A stretch of 64,000 nucleotides of DNA from Alangreenwoodia sp964438605 (GTDB taxonomy: Bacteria; Bacillota; Clostridia; Peptostreptococcales; Anaerovoracaceae): the NCBI GenBank assembly GCA_964438605.1, contig CAYTKT010000006.1, positions 1 to 64,000 on the forward strand, in the 5' to 3' direction. Shown here piece after piece: positions 27,128 to 35,815 of the stretch. The position numbers were made by a program, and so were the translations under genes. Position 1 is the first letter of the stretch; every line of letters starts with the position of its first letter. The notes beneath the pieces were generated by a model. It saw only the letters and a program-made list of their open reading frames with translations, ran no database searches and had not been told where the DNA came from.

Positions 27128-28942
27128 ATGATAGAATTTCGTAATGTTACTAAATCTTACGGCGACAATGCCGGGCTTACGGACGTCAATATCCGGATTA
27201 AGGCCGGCGAATTCGTATTTCTTGTCGGGCCGAGCGGCGCCGGGAAATCGACGTTTATCAAGTTGATTTTAAAGGAGATTAATCCCGAATCGGGGCACGT
27301 CTATTTTGAAGGTCGGGACATCACACAGCTGCCCAATCGCCTTATTCCGGCCCTGCGCCGGTCAATCGGGGTCGTTTTTCAGGATTTCCGGCTGCTGTCA
27401 AGGAAGACGGTGTATGAAAATGTAGCTTTTGCTATGGAAGCTGTCCATCAGCGCAAGCGTTTGATTATAAAGCAAGTACCTCATATTTTGAAACTGGTGG
27501 GGATCAGCGATCAGGCGGACAGGTATCCTCACGAACTTTCCGGCGGTGAGGCGCAGCGCGTGGCGATTGCCAGGGCTATTGTGAATAATCCGAAGATTCT
27601 AATCGCCGATGAGCCTACCGGCAATCTGGATCCGGAAAAATCGTGGGAAATCGTGAATCTTTTGGAACAGATCAACCTCAGAGGGACGACAGTCGTCATG
27701 GTCACTCACGACAAGAGTATCGTAGATCAGATGGGAAAGCGTGTGATTCAACTCGATCACGGCTGTGTGGTAAGAGATGACAGCGAAGGCTTTTACGTGT
27801 CGGACGAGGATTATGCCGAGGAAGTGATGGCAGCCTCGCCGGAGGTTAGAAACGCGATGCTGAAAAACAGGACGGTAGATCTGTCGAAGCTGTATTCTGT
27901 TCACGAGAATGATGCACCACCGGTCTGGGAAACGCCTGAAGCGTTTGAAAAACGCAGAAAAATGCGGAAGGCTGCAAAGACGGAAAAAGGGCGGGAGGCA
28001 GGACCTTCCGAAAAAGACGAAAACGAGGCGCTGAACGAAATATCCACGGTATCTGAAGCATCCGAATCATCGGGCGCGTCCATGAAAGCGGAAAGGAATG
28101 GAAAATCAGCGGAATCTGAAAAATCCGCAAAGACATGGCTTGCCGAGAGATTAGGCAGGCTCGGACAGATGAGAGAAGCTTTGAAAACAGGACAGGCCGC
28201 AAAGAAGACGGCAGCCGGACAGGCCGACGAGATTGAGAAATCCGGCGCATCAGACGGTGATGCAAAAGAGGAAGCTATGGCAGATTACATACAGCAGCAT
28301 GAAAGGTCTGAGCCTGAACGGTTTGTTGAGGATATCCTGACTGATTTGCCGCTTGATATGGAGGAAGTAGTTCTGAATACGGCCGAACCGGTTGAAGAAA
28401 CGGATGTGCAGCCGGAAACGCCGGCCAGGGCACAGAAGTCAGAAAAGGCGCACGGATCGAAGAATGGCGCAAAAAATGCGGGTACGCGGTCGGAAAGTGT
28501 TTTTGAAGATATCGACGAGCAACGTCAGGGAGCGGAAAAAGGTGCTGCTCCTGAAGACCGGAAATCTGCAAAAGGGACGAAGCAGCACGCTTCAAAGTCT
28601 GTGAAAGGTGCGAAAGTCCGGGAAAAAGAAGGCACGAAAGATTCGGAAACTCAAGGTAAAAAAGCTGTGGAGAGCGCGGGAGTTCGGGAGAAAGGATTTG
28701 CAGAAAATGCGGAAGTTCGGGACAAAAAATCTGCAAACGATCCGAAAATCGAGAACAAAGAATCTGCGAAGAACACGGCACGGAAGATGAAACCTGCACA
28801 GGGGCAGGAGGCGGAAGCTAAAAATCAGGAGATGCAGGAACGTGCAGAATCTCAAAAGCAGACTTCACAGTCGGATGCGGGTTCTCAAAAACGAAAAAAG
28901 AATATAAAAATAAGGAAAAAGGGGGCAGGCAATTTTGATTAA
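27128..28942 (+). CDS. ftsE: Cell-division ABC ATPase FtsE with ~375-residue disordered C-terminal tail
   Basis: ATPase of the FtsEX complex, which controls peptidoglycan hydrolases at the division site or sidewall. Residues 1-228 are a normal FtsE: M-I-E-F-R-N-V-T-K start, Walker A G-P-S-G-A-G-K-S-T, signature L-S-G-G-E, Walker B I-L-I-A-D-E-P-T-G-N and the switch His in V-T-H-D. Most FtsE proteins stop there. This one continues with Lys/Glu/Ala/Ser-rich low-complexity sequence, including short repeats such as V-R-E-K, E-V-R-D-K-K-S-A-N and N-K-E-S-A-K-N. ATG 27128 is chosen from homology; GGAGGTG (27106-27112) is rather far upstream, and 27104 is an alternative. A TATAAT at 26998-27003 may be the operon -10. 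The end overlaps ftsX by 8 nt. Confidence 0.92.
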   Translation: MIEFRNVTKSYGDNAGLTDVNIRIKAGEFVFLVGPSGAGKSTFIKLILKEINPESGHVYFEGRDITQLPNRLIPALRRSIGVVFQDFRLLSRKTVYENVAFAMEAVHQRKRLIIKQVPHILKLVGISDQADRYPHELSGGEAQRVAIARAIVNNPKILIADEPTGNLDPEKSWEIVNLLEQINLRGTTVVMVTHDKSIVDQMGKRVIQLDHGCVVRDDSEGFYVSDEDYAEEVMAASPEVRNAMLKNRTVDLSKLYSVHENDAPPVWETPEAFEKRRKMRKAAKTEKGREAGPSEKDENEALNEISTVSEASESSGASMKAERNGKSAESEKSAKTWLAERLGRLGQMREALKTGQAAKKTAAGQADEIEKSGASDGDAKEEAMADYIQQHERSEPERFVEDILTDLPLDMEEVVLNTAEPVEETDVQPETPARAQKSEKAHGSKNGAKNAGTRSESVFEDIDEQRQGAEKGAAPEDRKSAKGTKQHASKSVKGAKVREKEGTKDSETQGKKAVESAGVREKGFAENAEVRDKKSANDPKIENKESAKNTARKMKPAQGQEAEAKNQEMQERAESQKQTSQSDAGSQKRKKNIKIRKKGAGNFD

Positions 28943-29828
28943 ATCACTTTTATATACGCTGAAGCAAGCCTGTACCCAGATAGCGCGAAATAAGGCAATG
29001 ACACTGACGTCGCTGTTTTCGATTACGGCGATGCTGCTGATTCTCGGCCTTTTCTTCATTATTGTTGTTAATGTCAGTCTGCTGACTGAAAATGCAAAGC
29101 AGCAGTTTGATATGGTGAAGATTTTTCTGACGGACGAAACCTCTCAGGAGAATGTTGACGGCATGATTGAGGAGTTGAAGGGTCTGGAGGCAGTGCGCGA
29201 TGTAACATTCGTCAGCGAGGAAGAAGCCATGGAGATCATGAGATCGCGCTGGGGCGAAAACGCGTATCTGTTGGAGGGCCTGTCGGAAAATCCGCTGCCG
29301 CGCTCTTTGCAGATCACGGTGGATGATGTGGCTGATGCAGAGAGTATCGCCGCTTATGCGAAAAAGTTTGAAGGCGTCGAGAAGGTTGAATACAGTCAGT
29401 CGGTTATTGACAAGATTGTGAGGATTACAGATGCTGTCCGGATCGGGGCGATAATCGTGATTCTTTTCCTCGTTATCGTATCTATCGTTGTCGTATCGAA
29501 TACGGTCAAACTGACAGTGCTTGCCAGAGGCAAGGAAATCAGCATTATGAAATATGTGGGTGCGACGAACTGGTTTATCCGAGGGCCATTTCTGGCAGAA
29601 GGGATTATTATTGGAATCATTGCCGCATCAATCTCGTCGGCGTTGATTTCAGGGTTGTATTACTGGCTGTCAAAGAATCTCAGTCAGAAGATTCTGGTGT
29701 TGTTTGCGTCGGGACTTGTGCCGATGGGATTTATGAGCAGTAATCTGGTAGTCATATTTGTCTGTCTGGGTGTGGGAATCGGTGCGGTTGGAAGTATTAT
29801 TTCGATGCGTAGGTTCCTCGATGCATAA
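28935..29828 (+). CDS. ftsX: Cell-division ABC permease FtsX
   Basis: Membrane partner of FtsE. 297 residues with the FtsX layout: one N-terminal membrane helix (about 20-45), an extracellular domain (about 50-165) that contacts the hydrolase, and three C-terminal helices (about 170-195, 215-245, 265-290). The start is TTG 28935, preceded by a G-rich AAGGGGGC site and overlapping the end of ftsE. The N-terminus K-S-L-L-Y-T-L-K-Q-A is typical. Confidence 0.94.
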   Translation: MIKSLLYTLKQACTQIARNKAMTLTSLFSITAMLLILGLFFIIVVNVSLLTENAKQQFDMVKIFLTDETSQENVDGMIEELKGLEAVRDVTFVSEEEAMEIMRSRWGENAYLLEGLSENPLPRSLQITVDDVADAESIAAYAKKFEGVEKVEYSQSVIDKIVRITDAVRIGAIIVILFLVIVSIVVVSNTVKLTVLARGKEISIMKYVGATNWFIRGPFLAEGIIIGIIAASISSALISGLYYWLSKNLSQKILVLFASGLVPMGFMSSNLVVIFVCLGVGIGAVGSIISMRRFLDA

Positions 29829-29860
29829 AGAAAGAAAAAAGAATTTGGAATTTTAAGAAT

Positions 29861-30127
29861 ATGAGGGAAGACATTTTCATGATGGAATATGAAAGCGATG
29901 AAAGGAGGTCACGAAAACAGACGCGGCATATAGCGGTATATAAAAGACTGTGGAGGGAAGCACCGGAGAACCGGCTGGCCCAAAGCAGGGATGAGGAAGT
30001 TCGGAAGAATGCTGCGAAAGCAGGTGTGTTCCATGCAGGAAAGAAGAACAGCGCCGGGAAAACGGCTAACCCGGAGCAGATACATGAAATTCCGAAAGAG
30101 CACCGTGAAAATAGACACGTCGTATAA
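29861..30127 (+). CDS. Small basic hypothetical protein
   Basis: Possible 88-residue, Arg/Lys-rich frame between ftsX and the M23 hydrolase gene. No ribosome site precedes the ATG at 29861; a perfect AAAGGAGGT at 29898-29906 lies inside and is not followed by a usable start. No domain recognised. It may be a degenerate spacer rather than a gene. Confidence 0.25.
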   Translation: MREDIFMMEYESDERRSRKQTRHIAVYKRLWREAPENRLAQSRDEEVRKNAAKAGVFHAGKKNSAGKTANPEQIHEIPKEHRENRHVV

Positions 30128-30239
30128 AAAAGATGTAAAAGCTGATGCCGGACAGAACGGTTGATGCGGAAAAATGTTGTGAATACATAGAAATATACTT
30201 GAAATGTAACGAATAATAAGATAGAAAGGGGAAGCTGAA

Positions 30240-31349
30240 ATGAACAGGAAAAGGCTCGTAGCGTTGGTGACTGCCACAGTACTGACAGTTACGATGTCAA
30301 CGACGGGTGTCGTTTACGCTCAGTCCACACAGGAAAAGCGGGATCAATTGCGGGATCAGATTGAATCGGTGGAAGATGCGCTGAGTGCAGGACGTGCAAA
30401 GGCAAATGAACTGGTGGCACAGATTACTCAGTTGAACGGTCAGATTGAGGAGCTTGAGGGCGAAATCGCAAATACAAAGGAGAAGATTGCGGTAGCGGAG
30501 GAAAATCTTGCTGAAACGCAAACGCGGATGTCGATCCAGAATGATTCTCTTAACGCACGGCTGAGGACTATGTATATGAACGGGGAAACCGATATGCTTG
30601 AGATTCTTCTGGGGTCGGCGAATTTGTCGGAATTTCTGTCGAATATTGATATGGTTCAGCGGATTTATAATAACGATATGGATGTTCTTGGGCAGATTCA
30701 GGCTCAGTACGATTTGATTGAGCAGGAAAAGAACGATCTTGAGGCGCTGAACCAACAGTTAAGTCAGCAGCAGGCGGAGTTGTCTGAGCAAAAGAGTAAT
30801 GTGGAAGAACTGGAAAAGGAAGTGGAAAGTAATAATGAAGCGCTGGAAGCCCAGCTTGACGAGATGAACGCCGAAGCTGACAGGCTGACGGAAATGCTTC
30901 TGCAGCAACAGGCAATGGCCCAGATCAGTTCCAGTGCGACTTCCGTTTATACGGGCGGTGTGATGCTCTGGCCGGTTCCCGGAAATTACAGAATCTCCTC
31001 TCAGTACGGTTACAGGATACATCCGATCTTACATACGAGAAACTTCCATTCGGGTCTTGATATTCCTGCTGCGACGGGGACGTCTATTGTGGCGGCCTCA
31101 GCGGGTACTGTTATTTTTTCAGGAACAAAGGGAGGATACGGAAAATGCGTCATGATTGATCACGGCGGCGGTATCGTCACTCTTTACGGTCACTGCAGTG
31201 CGCTGGTGGCCGGTGTGGGAGAGTCGGTGTCTCAGGGACAGACGATTGCGCGGGTCGGTTCTACGGGACAGGCAACAGGGCCGCATTGTCACTTTGAGGT
31301 GCGTATCAACGGTTCCACCACATCACCGGTGAGTTACTTACAGGGCTGA
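30240..31349 (+). CDS. Secreted coiled-coil M23 peptidoglycan endopeptidase (PcsB/CwlO/EnvC-like)
   Basis: Cell-wall hydrolase that FtsEX is known to activate in Firmicutes. 369 residues: signal peptide 1-27 (cleavage after V-Y-A), long coiled coil at about 30-225 (repeated Q-I-x-x-L-x-x-E patterns), then a LytM/M23 domain (about 245-369). The zinc and catalytic residues are visible: H-S-G-L-D, G-H-C-S and H-C-H-F-E. Start ATG 30240 follows AAAGGGGAAG. The ftsE-ftsX-hydrolase order supports a functional complex in which the coiled coil docks on FtsX. It ends at a terminator. Confidence 0.92.
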   Translation: MNRKRLVALVTATVLTVTMSTTGVVYAQSTQEKRDQLRDQIESVEDALSAGRAKANELVAQITQLNGQIEELEGEIANTKEKIAVAEENLAETQTRMSIQNDSLNARLRTMYMNGETDMLEILLGSANLSEFLSNIDMVQRIYNNDMDVLGQIQAQYDLIEQEKNDLEALNQQLSQQQAELSEQKSNVEELEKEVESNNEALEAQLDEMNAEADRLTEMLLQQQAMAQISSSATSVYTGGVMLWPVPGNYRISSQYGYRIHPILHTRNFHSGLDIPAATGTSIVAASAGTVIFSGTKGGYGKCVMIDHGGGIVTLYGHCSALVAGVGESVSQGQTIARVGSTGQATGPHCHFEVRINGSTTSPVSYLQG

Positions 31350-31384
31350 TGTTTTCAGACTGATAAAATTAAAATTATGGGTTA

Positions 31385-31417
31385 CGGAAAAAGGCTGCCT
31401 TTTGCAGCCTTTTTCCG
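31385..31417. terminator. Terminator of the ftsEX operon
   Basis: Perfect 14-bp stem (31385-31398 with 31404-31417) around CTTTT. The stem itself supplies the A-run and T-run, so it can work in both directions. Confidence 0.85.
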
Positions 31418-31535
31418 CGCATCTGCACAAAAACCCGAAAAGATTCTGAAGTATTTTTTATGATATTGATCTCCTTTTGGTAAATGCACATCTGCGCAAA
31501 GACATGAAAAGGTTCCGAAGGAGTGTATGTGGAAA

Positions 31536-31702
31536 GCCTTTCCGAAAACTCAAAAGTCAATTTTTGAACTGAAGGACAGCGTTAATACGATGTCAAAAAT
31601 GAAAAATAAAATAGCTTCCGAAAATGATTTTGCGATTCGTTTAGAAGCAGAAGCGGAGAATGAGGACCCGTGAAAATCAGTGTTCGGACAGTCTGAGGAA
31701 AG
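31536..31702 (+). repeat. Diverged ~165-bp element, copy A, with a 27-codon frame
   Basis: Similar over its whole length to 34834-35007, with many substitutions but few gaps. Shared blocks include GACAG-GTTAATA, ATGTCAAAAATGAA, AAACGAAAG/AAGCAGAAG-like tracts and CTGAGGAAA at the end. It contains an open frame 31590-31673 (M-S-K-M-K-N-K-I-A-S-E-N-D-F...). The last 24 codons align residue by residue with the frame in copy B. The remaining sequence between the ftsEX terminator and recJ holds no other gene. Confidence 0.65.
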
Positions 31703-31896
31703 AAAGACGGGAAAGGTTTACACGGCAGACCGAGAAAAACAGGGGTTTATTTTTGCGAGGCAAAATGAACCGGAATCGGAAGGCAGCTTTGTAAAGAAAA
31801 CACAGACGAAAATGGAAACGGGAAGGTACCGGAAATTGCGAACCGGACAGGATGAGAAGAACGAGATAGATTTTGGCAGAAAAAGTGAGAGATAAT

Positions 31897-34298
31897 ATGG
31901 AAAAATTTGAGATACATCCTGCAATTAGAAGTATTTTGAAGGAAAGAGGGTGCAGAACGGAGGAAGATATTGAGGAATTTTTGTCACCGCTGCCGAAAAG
32001 GACGTATGATCCGTTTCGGATGAAAGGCATGAGTGAGGCGGTCGACAGGATTATCGAATATGTGGAACAAGGCAGACGAATCTGCATTTATGGCGATTAT
32101 GATGCCGACGGCGTCGCGTCGGTGTCGTTGCTGTACGGATTTTTGTCGGCTTTGACGAATAATGTGGCATATTATATTCCGTCGCGGTTTTCCGAAGGCT
32201 ATGGGCTGAATATGGATTCGGTCAGGCGGATTAGCGAGGACGGGGCGGAGTTGATTATTACGGTTGACTGCGGCTGCGTTTCTTTTGCGGAGGTTGAGTG
32301 TATTAAGGAACTTGGCATGGAGGTTATCGTGACGGATCACCACAACGTGGACGACAGGAGTCCTGACTGCATTATGCTCAATCCGAAGCAGCCGGACGAC
32401 GATTATCCTTTCTCCGGCTTGTGCGGCTGCGGCGTGGCGTTTAAGCTGGCACAGGCGCTTCAGCGCAGGTTGAAGCTGCCTAAGAGTGAAATCAACTGCC
32501 TGCTTGATCTCGTCGGCATTGCGACAATCGGTGACATTGTACCGCTGGTCGATGAAAACAGGACACTTGTGAAGTATGGATTTGACAGGATTGGCAGATG
32601 TCAGCGGGAAGGTTTGAGTATGCTGATTGACGGCATCGGTTTAGACGCAAGGAAGTTGTCGTCGACGAATGTGGCCTTTGGAATCGTTCCGCATTTGAAT
32701 GCGGCGGGACGGATGAAGAATGCGCTTCTTGGCGTCCGTCTGCTGACGGGAGATACGCAGGGCGCCGGAGCTGTAAACGATATAAAGGAAGATGAAGATT
32801 TTGAAGAATCGGGAAATCAAGCGACGTATGAAAAAAAAATAAATACGCTATCCGCAGGAGGCTTCGGCAGTGAAGAATGCGGGGGCAGCGCGGAAGATTG
32901 GAAATCTGAAGCCGATGCGGGTGAAACGGCGTCTGCGGTGCATTTTGGCAGCGCAGACACAATGGTTGCTGCGAAGAAACGGAAATCTGAAGTTGGTGCA
33001 GGTGAAACGGCGTCTATGGTACGTTTTGGCAGCGCAGGCACAATGGTTGATGTGAAGAAACAGGAATCGGAAGTGAGTGCGGATGAAACGGCGTCTATGG
33101 TACGTTTTGACGGCGCAGGCACAATGATTGATGCGAAGAAACAGGAATCTGAAGTCGGTGCGGGTGAAACGGCGTCTATGGTNNNNNNNNNNNNNNNNNN
33201 NNNNNNNNNNNNNNNNNNNNNNNNNNNNNNNNNNNNNNNNNNNNNNNNNNNNNNNNNNNNNNNNNNNNNNNNNNNNNNNNNNTTGATGCGAAGAAACAGG
33301 AATCTGAAGTCGGTGCGGGTGAAACGGCGTCTATGGTACGTTTTGACGGCGCAGACGCAATGGTTGATGTGAAGAAACAGGAATCTGAAGTGAGTGCGGG
33401 TGAAACGGCATCTGCGGTGCGTTTTGGCAGCGCAGGCACAATGGCAGGCACGGAGGAACAAAAAAATGCAGATGTGGGAACTGTTGACGATGTATCGGAG
33501 CGAACCGCAGATCTGGCAGTTCTCGTTGAGGAGCTTAAGGCACTGAACAATAAACGGAAGGCCATCCAGGATCAGATTTATCAAAAGGCGTGTAAGGAGA
33601 TCGAAGCTTCGGGCCGGCTTGACGATTTTATATTATACGATGCAGGAGACAGTCATGAAGGGGTAACCGGAATTGTGGCGGGCAAGCTGAAGGAAACTTA
33701 TTACAGACCGGTTATCATCGTAACAGATACGGCTGATCCGGAATACATAAAAGGTACGGGCCGCAGCATCGACGGCGTGGATTTGCATGGTATCATGTCG
33801 GAATCTGCCCAGCTTTTTAAAAAGTTCGGCGGCCATGCGGGTGCCTGCGGATTTACGATGAAGCGGGAATATATCGGAAAACTGCATAGCTCTCTGAAGT
33901 CAGGTGTCAGACGTCTTTTTGAGCGGAATCCGGCTTTGTTTGAAAATCCGGTTCTGTGTGACGCCAGAATTTCCTCGTCGGACGTAACATTGAATTTTGC
34001 AACTCAGGTGGCGATGCTGGAGCCGTTTGGGGAGGGAAATCAGGAACCCGTTTTTGAAATAGACGATGTTACCGTAACAAATGTAGTACGCATGGGTGAT
34101 CAGAATCAGTATTTGAAATTAAACTGCGCGGGGGTCAACGGGACGCTGTTTGATACCGTGTGGTTCGATGTGGACGAGAAGCGGGCGGAACATCTGACGC
34201 AGGGTGTACGGCTGCAACTGAAGGGCAGTTTGGGAATCAACAGGTGGCAGGGAAGAGAGTCAGTTCAATGTGTGTTGAAGGATTTCTCTGTAATTTAG
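31897..34298 (+). CDS. recJ: Single-stranded-DNA exonuclease RecJ with repeat insertion
   Basis: 5'-3' ssDNA exonuclease of the RecFOR and mismatch-repair pathways. The DHH core is intact: Y-G-D-Y-D-A-D-G-V (motif I), D-C-G-C, D-H-H-N (motif III) and H-L-N-A-A-G-R. After the usual L-L-T-G-D segment the protein enters a low-complexity insertion with 27-residue repeats. It then resumes at L-A-V-L-V-E-E-L-K-A-L-N-N-K-R-K and carries on through DHHA1 (G-G-H-A-G-A-C-G-F) and the C-terminal OB-like domain. A run of 100 N (33183-33282) falls inside the repeats. The frames left and right differ by one base, which is explained if 100 is a placeholder: 107 missing bases would restore both frame and repeat phase. 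ATG 31897 is preferred over the TTG at 31873. Confidence 0.88.
32880..33446 (+). repeat. 81-bp in-frame minisatellite within recJ
   Basis: Units start at 32923, 33004, 33085, 33166, then after the gap at 33321 and 33402; every measurable spacing is exactly 81 bp. Each encodes G-E-T-A-S-(A/M)-V-(R/H)-F-(G/D)-(S/G)-A-(G/D)-T-M, then V-D-V/A-K-K-Q-E-S-E-V, 27 residues. Copies differ by a few substitutions, mostly non-disruptive. The last is partial. The real copy number is unknown because the assembly breaks here. Confidence 0.92.
33183..33282. other. Assembly gap (100 N) inside the recJ repeats
   Basis: Exactly 100 N, a conventional placeholder. Repeat phase across it (155 bp between unit starts instead of 162) argues for 107 missing bases, or 107 plus a multiple of 81. 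Confidence 0.95.
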
Positions 34299-34310
34299 GC
34301 AGAGTATCTA

Positions 34311-34339
34311 TTGTTTCCCTGACACTTTTATAGTATAAT
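34311..34339 (+). promoter_or_regulatory. Promoter of the YerC/TrpR-like gene
   Basis: TTGTTT (34311-34316), 17 bp, TATAAT (34334-34339), starting 13 bp after the recJ stop. Confidence 0.7.
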
Positions 34340-34427
34340 ACTGTAATGTGTAAAAGCAGAGAAGTTCTGTGCGGAACGCGTCAATCCGCTGGTGCTTTGC
34401 AAAAGAGTCAGGAGGCTGCTTAGTCAT

Positions 34428-34730
34428 ATGGGTTATGAATCGAAGATCAGAAACAGTGCAACGGACGATCTCTTTGAAGCGATCATGTCGATCGGTGATC
34501 TGGAAGAATGTTATAAGTTTTTTGAAGATCTTTGTACGGTCAAAGAGATTAAGGCCATGGCACAGCGCTACGGCGTGGCGAAGCTTCTTTTGAGTAAAAA
34601 AACGTATAGCGAAATCGAGGAAGCGACGGGGGCCAGCACGGCTACGATCAGCCGGATCAACAGGACGCTTCAGTATGGCGCGGACGGTTATCTCAGTGTG
34701 ATCGGACGGATGAAAACGGAAGCGGAGTAA
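34428..34730 (+). CDS. YerC/YecD-family TrpR-like DNA-binding protein
   Basis: Small HTH regulator of the TrpR superfamily, YerC/YecD branch; its target is not known in most species. From ATG 34428 it has 100 residues. The family block is clear: F-F-E-D-L-C-T-V-K-E-I-K-A-M-A-Q-R, then L-L-S-K-K-T-Y-S-E-I-E-E-A-T-G-A-S and T-A-T-I-S-R-I-N-R (recognition helix). Upstream in-frame codons to 34392 lack homology. GGAGG sits somewhat far upstream (14 nt). It has its own promoter and terminator. No trp genes are nearby, so tryptophan control should not be assumed. Confidence 0.9.
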   Translation: MGYESKIRNSATDDLFEAIMSIGDLEECYKFFEDLCTVKEIKAMAQRYGVAKLLLSKKTYSEIEEATGASTATISRINRTLQYGADGYLSVIGRMKTEAE

Positions 34731-34761
34731 GACGGCGTACTGTATACGAGCGGGACGTCAG

Positions 34762-34797
34762 CCGGCAAGAGGTAGGATTCTTGCCGGTATTTTAATT
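34762..34797 (+). terminator. Terminator of the YerC-like gene
   Basis: 9-bp perfect stem (34762-34770 with 34779-34787), 8-nt loop, then TATTTTAATTTTT. Confidence 0.88.
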
Positions 34798-34833
34798 TTT
34801 CGCCAAAAATCCCCGGTTCGGCAGGCGGGAGAG

Positions 34834-35007
34834 ACTGTCCGGCAACTTAAAGGTCGGTTTTGAAAGTGGAGGACAGGGTTAATATTATGTCAAAAATGAA
34901 CAATAATGAACAATAAAGTGTTTTCCGAAGATAATTTTACGGCTCGTTTGGAAACGAAAGTGGAGAACGATGACCGATAAGAATTCGTTTTGGACAATCT
35001 GAGGAAA
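34834..35007 (+). repeat. Diverged ~165-bp element, copy B, with a 24-codon frame
   Basis: Second copy of the element at 31536-31702, same orientation. Its open frame 34906-34980 reads M-N-N-K-V-F-S-E-D-N-F-T-A-R-L-E-T-K-V-E-N-D-D-R. Copy A reads M-K-N-K-I-A-S-E-N-D-F-A-I-R-L-E-A-E-A-E-N-E-D-P. A 10-bp tandem duplication (ATGAACAATA twice, 34896-34915) moves the start into a new frame relative to the first ATG. A GGAGGA lies at 34868-34873. Confidence 0.65.
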
Positions 35008-35164
35008 TGTCACAATCAGCGTGTGTTTTCCATATCGTAAAACTTATTGCCGGGAAATTAAATTTCCTTGGGTAATTTTTCATGGCACCGTCAATTTGTG
35101 CCGGCTGCTTTCATATTATAAATGTAGCGTTACGATACTCACCTGAAAAAAAGGAGGGATCGAT

Positions 35165-35344
35165 ATGGGCTGCAGGAAAAAGGGTCGGCGCCGCAAGAAG
35201 CAGAAGAAGGGCGGAGCCATATCTGTGGGTATGATTCTGATTGCTGCGGGCGTAATCATTCTGAGTCTTTTTGTGCTGCCGCATAAGGTGTTGCTTGTGA
35301 TCGCGGCAATCGGGATGATTGCCGCCGGATGTTTTCTCGTGTAA
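35165..35344 (+). CDS. 59-residue small membrane protein
   Basis: Excellent ribosome site (AAGGAGGG) 7 nt before ATG 35165. The product has a strongly basic N-terminus (M-G-C-R-K-K-G-R-R-R-K-K-Q-K-K) followed by two predicted hydrophobic helices (about 18-37 and 41-59) split by L-P-H-K. The positive-inside rule suggests a cytoplasmic N-terminus and a hairpin membrane topology. No family recognised; small basic two-helix proteins of this kind are common but uncharacterised in Clostridia. A terminator follows within 20 bp, so it is a complete transcription unit. Confidence 0.75.
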   Translation: MGCRKKGRRRKKQKKGGAISVGMILIAAGVIILSLFVLPHKVLLVIAAIGMIAAGCFLV

Positions 35345-35360
35345 AAAATGACATTAACAA

Positions 35361-35418
35361 AAAGACTGATACACTCTGGATTTTATAATTTAACCAGTGC
35401 GCATCAGTCTTTCTTTAT
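35361..35418 (+). terminator. Terminator of the small membrane protein gene
   Basis: 10-bp outer stem (35361-35370 with 35403-35412) enclosing a smaller CACTCTGG/CCAGTG pairing, then TTTCTTTATT. It also faces the convergent minus-strand operon. Confidence 0.7.
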
Positions 35419-35478
35419 TGCGGCGAGTCATGAAGGTACGCCGTATCTTGTTTTACGCGGAGACAGCGTCACTGCTGT

Positions 35479-35691
35479 TTAATATTCATCGTATGGATCT
35501 GTAAATTCGTTATCATCCACAGAGTTGAAATTGATAGAAAAGTTATAACCGCCCAGACGCTGGGTCATCTCAACGCGCACACCTGCCCGCAGACAATCTG
35601 TCTTACAGCCTCCGGGACATGTTTTGCAGATTTCTCCCTGAGCGACGCCTCTGCGACCGATACTGCCGGAAGTATGAATTATTTTTCCCAT
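35479..35691 (-). CDS. Small Cys-motif protein downstream of the DUF134 gene
   Basis: 70 residues with a compact C-x2-C-x3-C-x3-C motif (C-K-T-C-P-G-G-C-K-T-D-C) that could hold a metal or Fe-S cluster, followed by an acidic tail. The start follows a GAAGGAAAAACT sequence. It is the second gene of a minus-strand operon with the DUF134 protein, 124 bp away. DUF134 genes often neighbour NifX/NifB-type cofactor proteins, so a metal-related role is plausible, but I do not recognise the family. Confidence 0.6.
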   Translation of the reverse strand: MGKIIHTSGSIGRRGVAQGEICKTCPGGCKTDCLRAGVRVEMTQRLGGYNFSINFNSVDDNEFTDPYDEY

Positions 35692-35815
35692 AGTTTTTCC
35701 TTCTTTCTTTATATTGAATGACCAGATCGCTTTTGTTTCTCCAATTACAATTAAAGCACTGTTTTAAACATATGTCAATAATAAAAATAGACAAAACAAT
35801 CTGTCGAGTGAAAAA

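Noticed and set aside
32880..33446. recJ repeats as a possible CRISPR array
   Set aside because: Units are 81 bp, contiguous, in frame and coding, with no unique spacers between identical repeats.
34428..34730. YerC-like gene as a true tryptophan repressor
   Set aside because: No trp genes nearby; the YerC/YecD branch is distinct from TrpR and its ligand is not known.
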